DNA of 64,000 nucleotides from an uncultured Chlorobiaceae bacterium (GTDB lineage: Bacteria; Bacteroidota; Chlorobiia; Chlorobiales; Chlorobiaceae): assembly GCA_903822595.1 (NCBI GenBank), contig CAIJPS010000020.1, forward strand, positions 1 to 64,000, in the 5' to 3' direction. The translations under genes were made by a program, and so were the position numbers. The first letter of the stretch is position 1, and each line of letters begins with the position of its first letter. The notes under the pieces are model-generated. The model worked only from the letters and a program-made list of their open reading frames with translations, was not told the origin of the DNA and searched no databases. Below are positions 29,422-39,252 of the stretch, piece after piece.

Positions 29422-31553
29422 AATTCCCTCAGTTTAAATTTACATGATTTTTTTTTTAGACATGCTCTTGTCAAAAACAGAGTTTGACTGTTTACTTTTG
29501 GTGCATCATTGTTAATCCTCGAATAAAGGCCATCTGAGTTCATTTGCCAAGCTTTGACATTATCGCTCAGAATCAGGTCAAGATCTGATTTGACCATTTG
29601 AATGAATACTTTGTCGAACACCGGAAAAAGCGTTTCAACTCTGTCATCAAGGTTTCTTGGCATGATATCGGCACTGCCAAGATATAACTCTTCCTTTCCC
29701 CCATTGTGAAAGTAGTAAGCTCTGCTGTGTTCAAGAAAACGTCCTATGACACTGATAACCCTGATATTTTCGCTGATTCCCGCAATACCTGGCTTCAGGC
29801 AGCAGATCCCCCGGATGATAAGGTCGATCTTCACTCCTTTGCATGATGCCCAGTAAAGTGCCCGGATGGTTTTTGCGTCCACAAGAGCATTCATTTTCAT
29901 GACTATCCTTCCCGTATTTTCTTTCCGGTGCCAATCAACCTCCCTTTCAATCATTCCGATAATCCTTTTTCTGGTATTGATCGGCGATACAAGCAGTTTT
30001 CTATACTCGGTATGCTTTGAGTATCCTGTCAAAGCGTTGAAAAGTTCTGCAACATCGTTGGCAAGTTGCTCATTGGCTGTAAACAGACTGTAATCGGTAT
30101 AGATTTTTCCTGTTGCCGGATTGTAGTTTCCTGTACCGAGATGCAGATATCTTTTCAGCTTTTTTTGTTCGCGACGTACAATCAAGGTAAGCTTTGCGTG
30201 CGTTTTCAGTCTCGGAAGACCGTAGGCAACATGGACTCCGACATCTTCAAGTGCCCGTGCCCAGATAATGTTGTTCTCTTCATCAAATCTTGCCTTGAGT
30301 TCCACGAGTACGGCAACCTGTTTGCCCTCTTCAGCCGCTCGCATCAATGCCTGGACAATCGGCGAATTACTCCCAACTCTGTACAACGTCTGCTTTATCG
30401 AGAGCACATCAGGATCCAGAGCAGCCTGATTGATAAAGTCGACAACAGGCTGAAACGAGTCGTAAGGATGGTAAAGCAACTGATCTTTTGCTTTTATGGC
30501 GCTGAAAATATCAGTGTCAAACTGCTCTGCAATCCGGTTACTGGGCACAAAAGGCTCATCTTTCAGCTCTGGCCGATCTATTTTCAGAAGATCAAGAAGA
30601 CAACTGAACCCAAGTGCACCATCTATCTCATAGACGTTGCGTTCGGTAACGTCAAGATTTTTGATGAGAAGTTTTCTGACAGAAAGAGGCATTGCCGGAG
30701 TAATGTCAAGCCGAACAACCTTTCCATACCGTTGTGAACGAATTCCCTGTTCGATGGTTTCAAGCAGATCGCCCGCTTCATCTTCCTCAATTTCAATATC
30801 AGCATCGCGAATCAATCTGAAAAGATGTGATTTAATAATTCTCATCTTCGGAAACAACTGGGCCAGATTGTTTTCAACAAGATCCTCGAGCCAAATAAAG
30901 CGTATGATCCCGTCATCATGAAAACCCTTGATCTCATTGAGTCGGAGAAGTCGGGGAAGAATACTTGGTACCTTCACGCGAGCAAACTTCACTGTTCTGT
31001 TTTCCTCGTCTTCCAATTCAATAGCCAGGTTCAGCGACAGGTTCGACATAAAAGGAAAGGGATGTCCGGTATCGAACGCAAGGGGGGTTAGTACAGGATA
31101 GATCTCCTTTCGAAAATAATGACTTAAAGCTCTTTGCTGAAGTGCCGAGAGTTCTGAAACCCTAAGAAATACAATACCTTCTTGTTGCAATGCTGGCACC
31201 AGATCACGATAAAAACACTCGTTTCTTTCGATGAGCTGTCGCTGAACCATCATGCGGATCTTTTCGAGTTGTTCAGAAGGGGTATGGCCATCAATCGTTC
31301 GATCTTGAATGCCAGCATCATACTGATCCTCAATGCCAGCAACACGGATCATGAAATATTCATCGAGATTTGAGCTGAAAATCGAGATAAACTTTACCCG
31401 TTCAAGAAGTGGATGCGCCTCTCGATCAAGTGCTTCTTCAAGCACTCGTTGGTTAAAGTATATCCAGCTCAGCTCCCTGTTGACATAAAAGGAGGGATCA
31501 AAAAAATCAGGAAGCGCATCCCCGGCGACATTTTCTTCATTCCCAGTCTGCAT
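29418..31553 (-). CDS. ppk: polyphosphate kinase 1
   Basis: About 711 residues from ATG 31553; a TTG at 31565 that overlaps the upstream stop would add four. It builds polyphosphate from ATP. The N-terminal part has [20 protein letters not shown]. The phospholipase-D-like half has the phospho-histidine in [15 protein letters not shown], then [18 protein letters not shown], and a second site near [11 protein letters not shown]. The length fits PPK1. It is the second gene of the folate-ppk-rpiB-CBS operon. Confidence 0.96.
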   Translation of the reverse strand: MQTGNEENVAGDALPDFFDPSFYVNRELSWIYFNQRVLEEALDREAHPLLERVKFISIFSSNLDEYFMIRVAGIEDQYDAGIQDRTIDGHTPSEQLEKIRMMVQRQLIERNECFYRDLVPALQQEGIVFLRVSELSALQQRALSHYFRKEIYPVLTPLAFDTGHPFPFMSNLSLNLAIELEDEENRTVKFARVKVPSILPRLLRLNEIKGFHDDGIIRFIWLEDLVENNLAQLFPKMRIIKSHLFRLIRDADIEIEEDEAGDLLETIEQGIRSQRYGKVVRLDITPAMPLSVRKLLIKNLDVTERNVYEIDGALGFSCLLDLLKIDRPELKDEPFVPSNRIAEQFDTDIFSAIKAKDQLLYHPYDSFQPVVDFINQAALDPDVLSIKQTLYRVGSNSPIVQALMRAAEEGKQVAVLVELKARFDEENNIIWARALEDVGVHVAYGLPRLKTHAKLTLIVRREQKKLKRYLHLGTGNYNPATGKIYTDYSLFTANEQLANDVAELFNALTGYSKHTEYRKLLVSPINTRKRIIGMIEREVDWHRKENTGRIVMKMNALVDAKTIRALYWASCKGVKIDLIIRGICCLKPGIAGISENIRVISVIGRFLEHSRAYYFHNGGKEELYLGSADIMPRNLDDRVETLFPVFDKVFIQMVKSDLDLILSDNVKAWQMNSDGLYSRINNDAPKVNSQTLFLTRACLKKKSCKFKLREL

Positions 31554-31561
31554 AAAAACCC

Positions 31562-32167
31562 TCAAAAATTTGAGTTGAATCGAATGATTCCGTGTTCATG
31601 AACAATTACATCAAGAGGTTCGTCCAGTGAGTCGACAGGAACTGCGTCAACCTTCTGCTGAAGGAATGAAAGCCCAATACGGCATGGCGTAATTTCCTGC
31701 CGTGAAAGCCGCTGCAGAAAACGGTCATAAAACCCTTTTCCATAACCGATACGATATCCCCTTTCATCAAAGGCTAAAAGTGGGATCAGCACAACATCAA
31801 GATTCGATTCATCCACAATAGAGAGTTCCTCAGGTTCAGGTTGACCGAATTGTGCCTCTCGAACAGTATCACCTTTTCGGAAAGCAGCGGACAAGAGCTC
31901 CCCATTTTGGATAACAGGAACCGAGAGCGGTTTATCCATTGCTGCAAGTCCGTCCACAATTGCTGTTGTGGACACTTCAGCAATTGTGGATATTGAGAGG
32001 TAAAGATTAATATGGCGAGCATTGATAATTTCAGTCAGAGTAAGAACATGGTGAGCAATAGCCTTACTCTTGGAATCCCGTGACTCTTCCAAAAGTGACT
32101 GCCTGCGGGCAATCATGACAAGCCTTAACGCGGCTTTTTCAGTAACAAGAGTTCTACCTCGGTCCAT
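31562..32167 (-). CDS. 5-formyltetrahydrofolate cyclo-ligase
   Basis: A 201-residue enzyme converting 5-formyl-THF to 5,10-methenyl-THF with ATP. The C-terminal signature [21 protein letters not shown] is complete, and an N-terminal basic helix with [12 protein letters not shown] is typical. It is the first gene of a four-gene minus-strand operon; the ppk start is within 12 bases of its stop. The 250-base gap to pyrC upstream should contain both divergent promoters. Confidence 0.93.
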   Translation of the reverse strand: MDRGRTLVTEKAALRLVMIARRQSLLEESRDSKSKAIAHHVLTLTEIINARHINLYLSISTIAEVSTTAIVDGLAAMDKPLSVPVIQNGELLSAAFRKGDTVREAQFGQPEPEELSIVDESNLDVVLIPLLAFDERGYRIGYGKGFYDRFLQRLSRQEITPCRIGLSFLQQKVDAVPVDSLDEPLDVIVHEHGIIRFNSNF

Positions 32168-32418
32168 GTCGTCCCAGCTTATCCGTCAACCTTACTTTTA
32201 AATACCTTCAATCCTCCCTGCTCCGTCAATATTGAACACTTCTTCCACATTACGAAACGTAAAATAATAAAATAGAGTTCTTTCTCTGTTAATCAATGCG
32301 CTGTATCAAAACCTGCTCTTCACTCTCCGGCCATACTTATTCATTATTTGTCGTATCTTCCCAAGTTGAGTGGCGTTGACCTTAATTATTACGGGAACAC
32401 AAAAACTATACCCAAACC

Positions 32419-33747
32419 ATGAGCGTTATTTTGCAGCAGGCCCGCATTATTAATCCTCTTGAACAGCTTGACCTCACTGGAACGGTAAAAGTGTCTGACA
32501 ACGGAATTATCGAAGCCGTTGTTTATGGTAGCGAGACTCTTGCTGTATCACCGGAAGATCAGGTTATTGATCTTCGAGGGCAGATGCTTGTTCCGGGACT
32601 TTTTGATATGCATTGCCATTTCCGGGAGCCTGGTCAGGAATACAAGGAAACACTGGAAAGCGGCTCAAAAGCAGCGGTAGCTGGTGGATTTACCGGTGTC
32701 GCCCTCATGCCGAACACGAAACCCGTTATTGACAGTCCGCTTGGCGTAGCCTATATTCGCCATCATGCGGCAAGACTTCCCATAGATATCGAAGTCATCG
32801 GAGCAATGACTGTTGAAAGTAAGGGGGAGCATCTTGCTCCTTTCGGACAGTTCCACTCTTATGGAGTAACAGCCGTTTCGGATGACGGTTCTGCCATTCA
32901 GAACAGTCAGATCATGCGGCTCGCCTTCGAGTACGCATCAAACTTTGATCTTCTCATTATTCAGCACTGTGAAGAGCGTTCGCTTACTTCTGGTGCGGTC
33001 ATGAATGAGGGGCTGTATTCGACACAACTTGGACTGAAAGGAATTCCTGATGTTTCCGAGGCCATCATGCTCAGCCGGGACCTTCTTTTGATGCAGTATC
33101 TTGAACAGCATAAACTGCATGCCCCCCTTGGAAGGTCACGCTACCATGTTGCTCATATCAGTACAAAAGCGGCTCTTGATCTTGTCCGGAAGGCAAAAAA
33201 TGATGGTCTTCAGGTCACTTGCGAAGTGACGCCTCACCATTTCACGCTCTGTGATGAAGATTTGTTTCATGCCGAACTGAAAGGCAATTATATCATGAAG
33301 CCTCCGCTATCCTCCAGGGAGAACCGGGAAGCTTTGCTTGAGGGACTTGCCGATGGAACGATTGATGTCATTGCAACAGATCATGCCCCCCATGCTTCTC
33401 ATGAAAAAGAGTGTCCTTCCGACCAGGCCGCGTTTGGTATAATAGGCCTTGAAACCTCTTTGGGTCTGACCATAACAGAACTTGTTGACAAAGATATTAT
33501 AACCATCTCTCGTGCACTCGAACTGCTATCGGTTAATCCAAGAAAAATAATGAGGCTGAAACCGATTCTTTTTGCGCCGGGAGAAGAGGCTAATTTCACC
33601 ATCATTGACCCTGATCTCCTGTGGAGTTTAAGCGCCAGTTCATTACAGTCCAAATCGTCAAATACGCCCTTTCTCAATCGTTCACTGAAAGGAAAGGCTC
33701 GAGGAATTTTTCATAAGGGAAGGTTTCTTGAATCAGAGGCGCTGTAA
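32419..33747 (+). CDS. pyrC: dihydroorotase (class I)
   Basis: A 442-residue zinc amidohydrolase closing dihydroorotate in pyrimidine synthesis. The metal motif DMHCHFREPGQEYKE, the MPNTKP loop, HISTKAALDLV, EVTPHHFTL and ATDHAPH are all in place. Its size marks it as class I, the type that often associates with aspartate carbamoyltransferase, rather than the short class II E. coli enzyme. No other pyrimidine gene is adjacent. Confidence 0.94.
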   Translation: MSVILQQARIINPLEQLDLTGTVKVSDNGIIEAVVYGSETLAVSPEDQVIDLRGQMLVPGLFDMHCHFREPGQEYKETLESGSKAAVAGGFTGVALMPNTKPVIDSPLGVAYIRHHAARLPIDIEVIGAMTVESKGEHLAPFGQFHSYGVTAVSDDGSAIQNSQIMRLAFEYASNFDLLIIQHCEERSLTSGAVMNEGLYSTQLGLKGIPDVSEAIMLSRDLLLMQYLEQHKLHAPLGRSRYHVAHISTKAALDLVRKAKNDGLQVTCEVTPHHFTLCDEDLFHAELKGNYIMKPPLSSRENREALLEGLADGTIDVIATDHAPHASHEKECPSDQAAFGIIGLETSLGLTITELVDKDIITISRALELLSVNPRKIMRLKPILFAPGEEANFTIIDPDLLWSLSASSLQSKSSNTPFLNRSLKGKARGIFHKGRFLESEAL

Positions 33748-33866
33748 GATGATAATTCTTGCTGGGGGAAGCGCTTGGTTATCGATTAATTTTTTATTAC
33801 TTTCATGTTCTTTTTGAGTAGAAAAAAGAGAGCTGTGTTTTAAACTAAAGAACTACCTCACAAGTC

Positions 33867-34061
33867 ATGGCAAAGAAACAATCGTTTGCAGATAAAGGCA
33901 AAAAAACCGGTACCAGTGATTTCAAGTGTGCAAAAGTAATTTTTTCTGTAAAATCAGAGAAAACCAATGCATGGAAATTCATTGAGAAGAATGTCCGGAT
34001 CCCCAACGGAGAAAATGATCAACTGATTCTTGCAAAAGCAATCACCGATTACGCAAAGTAA
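33867..34061 (+). CDS. small basic conserved-type protein, function unknown
   Basis: 64 residues, Lys-rich (MAKKQSFADKGKKTGTSD), with a regular middle (KVIFSVKSEKTNAWKFIEKN). It has its own ATG and fills an otherwise empty spacer between pyrC and the methyltransferase. Codon use looks genuine, and a hairpin follows at 34081-34102. The size and basic start are reminiscent of DUF4295-type small proteins in related phyla, but this is weak. Function unknown. Confidence 0.6.
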   Translation: MAKKQSFADKGKKTGTSDFKCAKVIFSVKSEKTNAWKFIEKNVRIPNGENDQLILAKAITDYAK

Positions 34062-34080
34062 TCATTCCTGATGCTTTTTT

Positions 34081-34102
34081 CAGGGCATCGCAGGGTGCCC
34101 TG
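34081..34102 (+). terminator. hairpin after the small basic protein gene
   Basis: A seven-base-pair stem (CAGGGCA with TGCCCTG) and eight-base loop, 20 bases after the stop. No strong T tract follows, so termination is uncertain. Confidence 0.4.
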
Positions 34103-34141
34103 AATCTCACCTGATTTCTCATTTTATTTCCTCCCCTTGAC

Positions 34142-34927
34142 ATGGCTGAATATCCAGATAGTTCGGGAACGAACACATCATCACTCTGGTTCGAAAAGTG
34201 GTTTAACCACCCACTATACCTTGATGTATACCGTCACAGGGATAGCGATGAGGCTTCAAGCTGCATTCACACGATACTTTCTCTGTCTGGCCTCGAACTG
34301 ATAGAGCCTGCCTCACTATCGGTACTTGATATTGCCTGCGGGGCTGGCCGACATGTTCTGGAACTCGCCCGACTTGGATACAACGTCACAGGAAATGACC
34401 TTTCTCCATTTTTGCTTGAAGAAGCCAGAAAAGAGGCTTTAAAAAACCAGTTAGCGATCAATCTTACCTGCTGCGATATGAGACATATTTCAGCCTCCGG
34501 ATGTTTTGACCTTGTGGTGCAGCTTTTTACCAGTTTCGGTTATTTCGATCTGAAGGAAGAGGACTGCCTGGTGCTAAACAAGGCTTATGTAGCACTTAAA
34601 TGTGGTGGGTGGTATGTTCTGGACCTTCTTAACCCTGTCCCCCTGGCAAGAAATCTCATTCCCTGTTCCCGCAGAACCGCAGGTAACCTTTCGCTTCTCG
34701 AAGAGCGTGCTTTTGAAAACGACAGAATTACCAAAACCATTACCATTACCCCCGCTCTCGGCGAAACAGTTGTTTTTTCTGAATCAGTCAGACTTTACAA
34801 CAGGGAGGAGATTCTTTCAATGCTTCTGGAGCAGGGATTTTCAGTGGCCAAGATTGCAGGTAATTATCAAGGCGAACCGTTTGTGGAAAATGATTCGCCA
34901 AGGATGATGCTTTTCTGCCGGAAATGA
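34142..34927 (+). CDS. class I SAM-dependent methyltransferase
   Basis: 261 residues. The SAM-binding motif LDIACGAGRHVLELARLGY is at about 61-79, followed by the acidic end GNDLS and an FDLVVQLFTSFGY post-I motif. This pattern is common in small-molecule methyltransferases with broad substrates. It ends 5 bases before the stop of the convergent reductase gene. Substrate unknown. Confidence 0.85.
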   Translation: MAEYPDSSGTNTSSLWFEKWFNHPLYLDVYRHRDSDEASSCIHTILSLSGLELIEPASLSVLDIACGAGRHVLELARLGYNVTGNDLSPFLLEEARKEALKNQLAINLTCCDMRHISASGCFDLVVQLFTSFGYFDLKEEDCLVLNKAYVALKCGGWYVLDLLNPVPLARNLIPCSRRTAGNLSLLEERAFENDRITKTITITPALGETVVFSESVRLYNREEILSMLLEQGFSVAKIAGNYQGEPFVENDSPRMMLFCRK

Positions 34928-34932
34928 GAAGA

Positions 34933-35928
34933 TCAATTAAGCATATTGCGGTCCCGATACCACTCGTAGGCATTTCGAATACTGTGTTCATGGGGTTCAT
35001 ATCGCATATTCAGCTCACGTGTTGCCTTGGCTGAATCAAAATAGAGGAAATGAGATGCAACCCCGAACATTGACATATTGAAAAGCTTTGATATACGGTT
35101 CTTGTTTTTATAGAGATCGAGCGCCAGCTTCAGTATTTTTGCCATCCAGAACGGAAGGGGAAAAAGAACCTTGGGTGCTCCGGTAATCCTGGAAATTGTA
35201 TCAGCAAGCCGCTTGTATGAGACATTTTCACCACCAAGGATATAACGCTCGCCTGTTTTTCCTTTTTTCATGGCGGTCATAATGGTATCTGCTACAATTT
35301 CAACATCGACCACACAGATTCCCCCAAGGGGATAAAACGGTAGTTTTCTGTTGTAAATGTCCTTGATGATCCGTCCAGCATTGAAATTAATATCTCCAGC
35401 TCCAAACACAAAGGCCGGATTGACAATGACGCAGTCCAAACCTTTTTTTATTGCTTCGGCAACCTCAACTTCAGAAAGGTGTTTTGTCCTTGCATATTCG
35501 AGGTCGATCTGGTGGAAATTCCATATAACGGATTCGTTGACCGGCTTTTTATCGAAGGCGATCCCGACCGCAGTAATGGAGCTCACATGCACAACCCTTT
35601 TAACGCCAGCAGCGGCAGAGGCTTGCAGGACATTGCGGGTACCTTCAACATTGATTTTATAGAGCAGTGCGTTTTTTTTATCCCCCATATAGGTAAGGCC
35701 TGCAGAGTGATAAACAAAATCAATACCCTTCAACGCAGAATCCAGAGATGCCTTGTCAGTAATATCGCCATAAACAAGCCTGACCTTGTGCAGTACATCG
35801 GTGAGTGAGGTTAAGTCCGAATTTTTCCGGACAAGAATTGAGACTTCATCATCCGTTGAAGCCAGTTTTTTCACAAGACTTGAACCAATAAAACCAGTTG
35901 CCCCGGTTACAAGAATTTTTTTATTCAC
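34933..35928 (-). CDS. NAD(P)-dependent epimerase/dihydroflavonol-reductase-like extended SDR
   Basis: 331 residues with the extended-SDR pattern: TGATGFIGSSLVKKL at the N-terminus, DFVYHSAG, a catalytic Ser in VHVSSITAVG, and the YxxxK pair in YARTKH. The C-terminal part has a hydrophobic helix near 270. Relatives include HpnA-like and dihydroflavonol-4-reductase-like proteins that act on membrane sterols or hopanoids as well as sugars. The substrate cannot be assigned. Confidence 0.85.
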   Translation of the reverse strand: MNKKILVTGATGFIGSSLVKKLASTDDEVSILVRKNSDLTSLTDVLHKVRLVYGDITDKASLDSALKGIDFVYHSAGLTYMGDKKNALLYKINVEGTRNVLQASAAAGVKRVVHVSSITAVGIAFDKKPVNESVIWNFHQIDLEYARTKHLSEVEVAEAIKKGLDCVIVNPAFVFGAGDINFNAGRIIKDIYNRKLPFYPLGGICVVDVEIVADTIMTAMKKGKTGERYILGGENVSYKRLADTISRITGAPKVLFPLPFWMAKILKLALDLYKNKNRISKLFNMSMFGVASHFLYFDSAKATRELNMRYEPHEHSIRNAYEWYRDRNMLN

Positions 35929-36016
35929 CAGTATTGTACTTCAATCAATTAATAATCCATCATTTTTCCGCTCACCCCAAAAAACCGTCAGTAGATACTG
36001 ACAACTTCTGCGACCA

Positions 36017-37060
36017 TTATTGTACAATGGCGGTCTCATCGACAACAATTTCTCCAGCTACTATTTTTTTTCTGATATCCTCCAACTGTTGATGATTTTT
36101 TGTGCCAATTAATGACGCGTTTTTTTCGTTGTATACATAATCAGTGTAACGATCTGCAAGACCGAATACCGAAACGTCACCACCCTTGAAGCTTCCATTC
36201 AATACCGTCTCCACTGTTTTGAGTACAGCCCTGTCGACAGCTTTTGTCATACTGGTCAGCACGAATCCTGGAGCTGCTTGTTCCTGGTCACGGTCGGTGC
36301 AAATGACAAGCGTCTTTCGCTCTCTTGCTGCTTCAATGACACCGAGTCCACTGGCTCCAGCAGCTTCATAAATAATATCCGCACCCCTTCCGTACTGGCC
36401 AGTTGCGAGTTCTCTGCCTTTAGCCGGATCAGCAAAGGCGCTTCCGGTCATACCGATATAACCTGAAATAACTCTCACACCGGGATTGATTGAGTGAACT
36501 CCTTCAACGAAGCCACTCTCAAATTTTTTTATGACACTTGATTCCATCCCCCCGATGAAACCGACAGTATTCGTTTTGGTAACCAGCGCGGCGAGGGCTC
36601 CTGCAAGAAAAGAGCCTTTTTTCTCTTCAAAAACGACTCCCTGGAGATTTGGGGGTATGACTACTTTTGGTTGACAAATGTAGTCGATGCAGACAAATTT
36701 TTTATCAGGAAATTCCGCTGCGATTTTGGTGATGTCTTCACTGAAAAGCAGGCCAACACCGATAATCAGTCCGATATCGGGGTCCACTGCCATCTGGCGC
36801 AAAGCAGCTTCGCGGTCTGCCCCCTCACCCTGCGGCTCAATGTAGATAAAGTTGATGCCGTGCTTTGCCTTGGCAATTTCGAGACCATTATAAGCCGAAT
36901 CATTGAATGATTTATCGCCTCTGCCGCCGACATCGAAGACCAGGCCGATCTGTAATTTGCCTTCTGAAGAGTGCTCGTTCACTTTTTTTTCTTTGTTTTG
37001 TCCGGAACAGCCGGCAAGAATCAGTAAAAAAAACAGAATCAAAGAGAACGAATGCTTCAT
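36017..37060 (-). CDS. BMP-family (nucleoside-binding type) lipoprotein
   Basis: 347 residues. A lipoprotein signal peptide ends LILAGCSG, with Cys at about 18. The mature protein follows the BMP/Med family: LVFDVGGRGDKSFNDSAYNG near the start, GFIGGMESSVIKKFESGFVEG in the middle, and DIIYEAAGASGLGVIEAA. Family members bind purine nucleosides or simple sugars for ABC import. No permease or ATPase genes are adjacent, so transport partners must be elsewhere, or it acts as a receptor. Confidence 0.9.
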   Translation of the reverse strand: MKHSFSLILFFLLILAGCSGQNKEKKVNEHSSEGKLQIGLVFDVGGRGDKSFNDSAYNGLEIAKAKHGINFIYIEPQGEGADREAALRQMAVDPDIGLIIGVGLLFSEDITKIAAEFPDKKFVCIDYICQPKVVIPPNLQGVVFEEKKGSFLAGALAALVTKTNTVGFIGGMESSVIKKFESGFVEGVHSINPGVRVISGYIGMTGSAFADPAKGRELATGQYGRGADIIYEAAGASGLGVIEAARERKTLVICTDRDQEQAAPGFVLTSMTKAVDRAVLKTVETVLNGSFKGGDVSVFGLADRYTDYVYNEKNASLIGTKNHQQLEDIRKKIVAGEIVVDETAIVQ

Positions 37061-37265
37061 CGATTTGTTGAAAGGAGGTTATTCAAACCCGGTAATTTTT
37101 GGACGCTGCCAATTTATGAAAAACTCGCTGCAATTAAAAGCTGCAACCGATAATGAAAAAAAAATCCATAACGCCGGTACACTGAAGAGGCAGTGAGTCG
37201 TAATCATCACAGTGGCGTCAACTCTTTTCATGGTGCAAGCCAGTATAGCTCCATGAACTGGCAAA

Positions 37266-38102
37266 CTACTTTCCTTTGCCGATAATGCAGGGAATTCCAA
37301 TGATTAACCTGAGAAATGTCATTATAAGGGGTTGATACCTCATTCGACTGTAATACCCGGTTATTGATCGTATTTTCGGCACCAAAACAGACGCAACCTT
37401 TTCGGGTCTTTCAGCTATGATTTTGAACAGTTTTATTGATTTTTCCGGAGCATCTTGAAACAGCAACCTTGTCAGTACAAGTCCGGGGCTGAGCTCATGA
37501 ACGCCGATGCTCGATTTTCTGGCAGTTTTCAACTCACCGGAAAGGAAATGCGTCAGTTCCGCCACTCCCCTTTTCGAAGCTTTATGCGATACTGCTGAAC
37601 GTGAGAGGGATGCCCCCGTCGATGAAAAGCCCATGTTAAAAATGTGATAGCGCGGTTCCGGTGAGGAGGGCTGGCGATCCATTATTCTCACAGCTTCAGC
37701 GCAGAGCATTATGGAACCGGTAAGATTGGTTGTGCATGTTTCGAGGATATCATCCGCATGAAGTTCCCATAGTGGTCGTTTTAACTGCCCCGCAGTACCG
37801 GCATTGTTGATCCATCGATCAATAATGCCGAGCCGGTCAGTAGCGAAAGAGGCAAGCAGCTTTCCGGACGAAGGATCGCCAACATCACATGCGATACCAT
37901 AAACCTCACTGTTTGGCACTGCCAAACGGAGAGTATGTAATGCATCATCGAGGCGTTGTTGATTCCTGCCGCAAATGACCACTCTGTCGCCAGAAGAAAG
38001 AAATACTCTGGCAAAGGCATATCCCAATCCCGTACTTCCGCCGGTAATGACAACCCCAAGAGAGTTTGCCCTCTTTTCTTTTTTCATAGTCACGCGTTTC
38101 AT
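37266..38102 (-). CDS. short-chain dehydrogenase with His in place of the catalytic Tyr, chlorophyll b reductase (NOL)-like
   Basis: 278 residues. The Rossmann motif TGGSTGLGYAFARVF (20-34), DRVVICGRN and the NNAG motif are intact. The overall plan, and the GLG-A---L-SGDRVVI string, resemble NYC1/NOL chlorophyll b reductases. The catalytic YxxxK reads HKASK, with His173 where Tyr is expected and Lys177 kept. The codon is CAT, one base from TAT. Enzyme activity may thus be changed or lost. The C-terminus has a hydrophobic segment. The pigment link is inference from family resemblance. Confidence 0.75.
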   Translation of the reverse strand: MKRVTMKKEKRANSLGVVITGGSTGLGYAFARVFLSSGDRVVICGRNQQRLDDALHTLRLAVPNSEVYGIACDVGDPSSGKLLASFATDRLGIIDRWINNAGTAGQLKRPLWELHADDILETCTTNLTGSIMLCAEAVRIMDRQPSSPEPRYHIFNMGFSSTGASLSRSAVSHKASKRGVAELTHFLSGELKTARKSSIGVHELSPGLVLTRLLFQDAPEKSIKLFKIIAERPEKVASVLVPKIRSITGYYSRMRYQPLIMTFLRLIIGIPCIIGKGK

Positions 38103-38234
38103 CAGAAGCGTTTATTCTAACAAGGCTATTTTATTTCACGCATACAGTTGGAATATTTCCTGATATGTTCTTAAATTGACGAACTAATTTTTAGCATACA
38201 AGAGTACTGAAACCCGTAAGAAAATACTACGCCT

Positions 38235-38879
38235 ATGCCTTTTCAGCAAACTCTTCTCTCCTCTTTTCGAGCTACTCTTCCGCTGAAGAGAGTGTCTCAG
38301 GTCTATTTTTTCATTTTTCTCTGCTTTGCAGCTTCAACCCTTCAACTCTTCCTGCCAGCATACGCTTTTGGCGATATTCCAACTGAAACAATTGTCATAC
38401 AGCAAACTGTCCAGGCGTCCAATACCTCCAGTCATGCCACCTCAATGAAAAGTTTTTTTAATAATGTCGGTCAATATTTTGGAATACGATACCGATTTGG
38501 CGGACAGACTCCTGCAGGGTTTGACTGCTCAGGTTTTGTGCGTTTCATCTACAACAAGGCATTCAATATGCACCTTCCCCGATCTTCGAGGGAGATGTCT
38601 GCCATAGGCAATAAAGTCAACAAGGGTGAGCTTCAGCCAGGGGATCTCGTTTTTTTTCAAACAAAGGGTCAACACATCAACCATGTAGGAATCTTTGTGG
38701 GAAATGATACGTTCGTTCACTCTTCGCTTTCGAAGGGTATTGCTGAAGATAAACTGCAGTACAACTATTATGAAAAGCGATTTGCCGGAGCAGTGAGGTT
38801 ACTTGACCTGTCGACAGACAAGTTGCCCGATCACCCTGCGCAACAACAATCCGTAAAAGACATCACTGAACCTTCCTGA
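38235..38879 (+). CDS. NlpC/P60 cell-wall peptidase
   Basis: 214 residues: a long signal peptide (hydrophobic at about 22-40, cleavage near AYAFG), a 25-residue linker, then an NlpC/P60 domain. The catalytic Cys98 is in GFDCSGFVRFIY, His150 in HINHVGIFVG, and His162 in FVHSS, so the triad is complete. Such enzymes hydrolyse D-gamma-glutamyl-diaminopimelate bonds in peptidoglycan. It is a single-gene unit. Confidence 0.92.
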   Translation: MPFQQTLLSSFRATLPLKRVSQVYFFIFLCFAASTLQLFLPAYAFGDIPTETIVIQQTVQASNTSSHATSMKSFFNNVGQYFGIRYRFGGQTPAGFDCSGFVRFIYNKAFNMHLPRSSREMSAIGNKVNKGELQPGDLVFFQTKGQHINHVGIFVGNDTFVHSSLSKGIAEDKLQYNYYEKRFAGAVRLLDLSTDKLPDHPAQQQSVKDITEPS

Positions 38880-39252
38880 TTCTGCAGCAATAATCCAGAA
38901 CGTACCCTTCCATTCAGTCATCATAACAACAAGATAACGGCAACCGGCAGATCGCAAAGGGTACCTGTACCATTAGTGTTGGGAGCTATCACGGTGCACA
39001 AATCGGCACACTCACGGTTGTTTGCTGATTTCCGGAAAAACCCGTCACATCGGCATGAGATGGGGAAAAACGGCCCGGTTGCCATGTAAAGATGACGTAA
39101 ACTATTCCTTATTTTCCAGCAATCCAGCAGGTTTGTTCATATAAACTTATCGGACTTTATTTTGTTCACTTTTTGGATTCACAAATCTTGTCATGCTCCT
39201 CGATATACACCGAAAAAAGCGGAGAAGGCCATGAATATCACTATTCGAAGTA
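38880..39252. other. non-coding spacer of about 370 bases
   Basis: No ORF is supported. The segment near 39080-39097 (TTGCCATGTAAAGAT) nearly matches a string upstream of the other hybrid kinase (near 19181). The region might hold traces of a mobile element, but I cannot name one. Confidence 0.35.
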
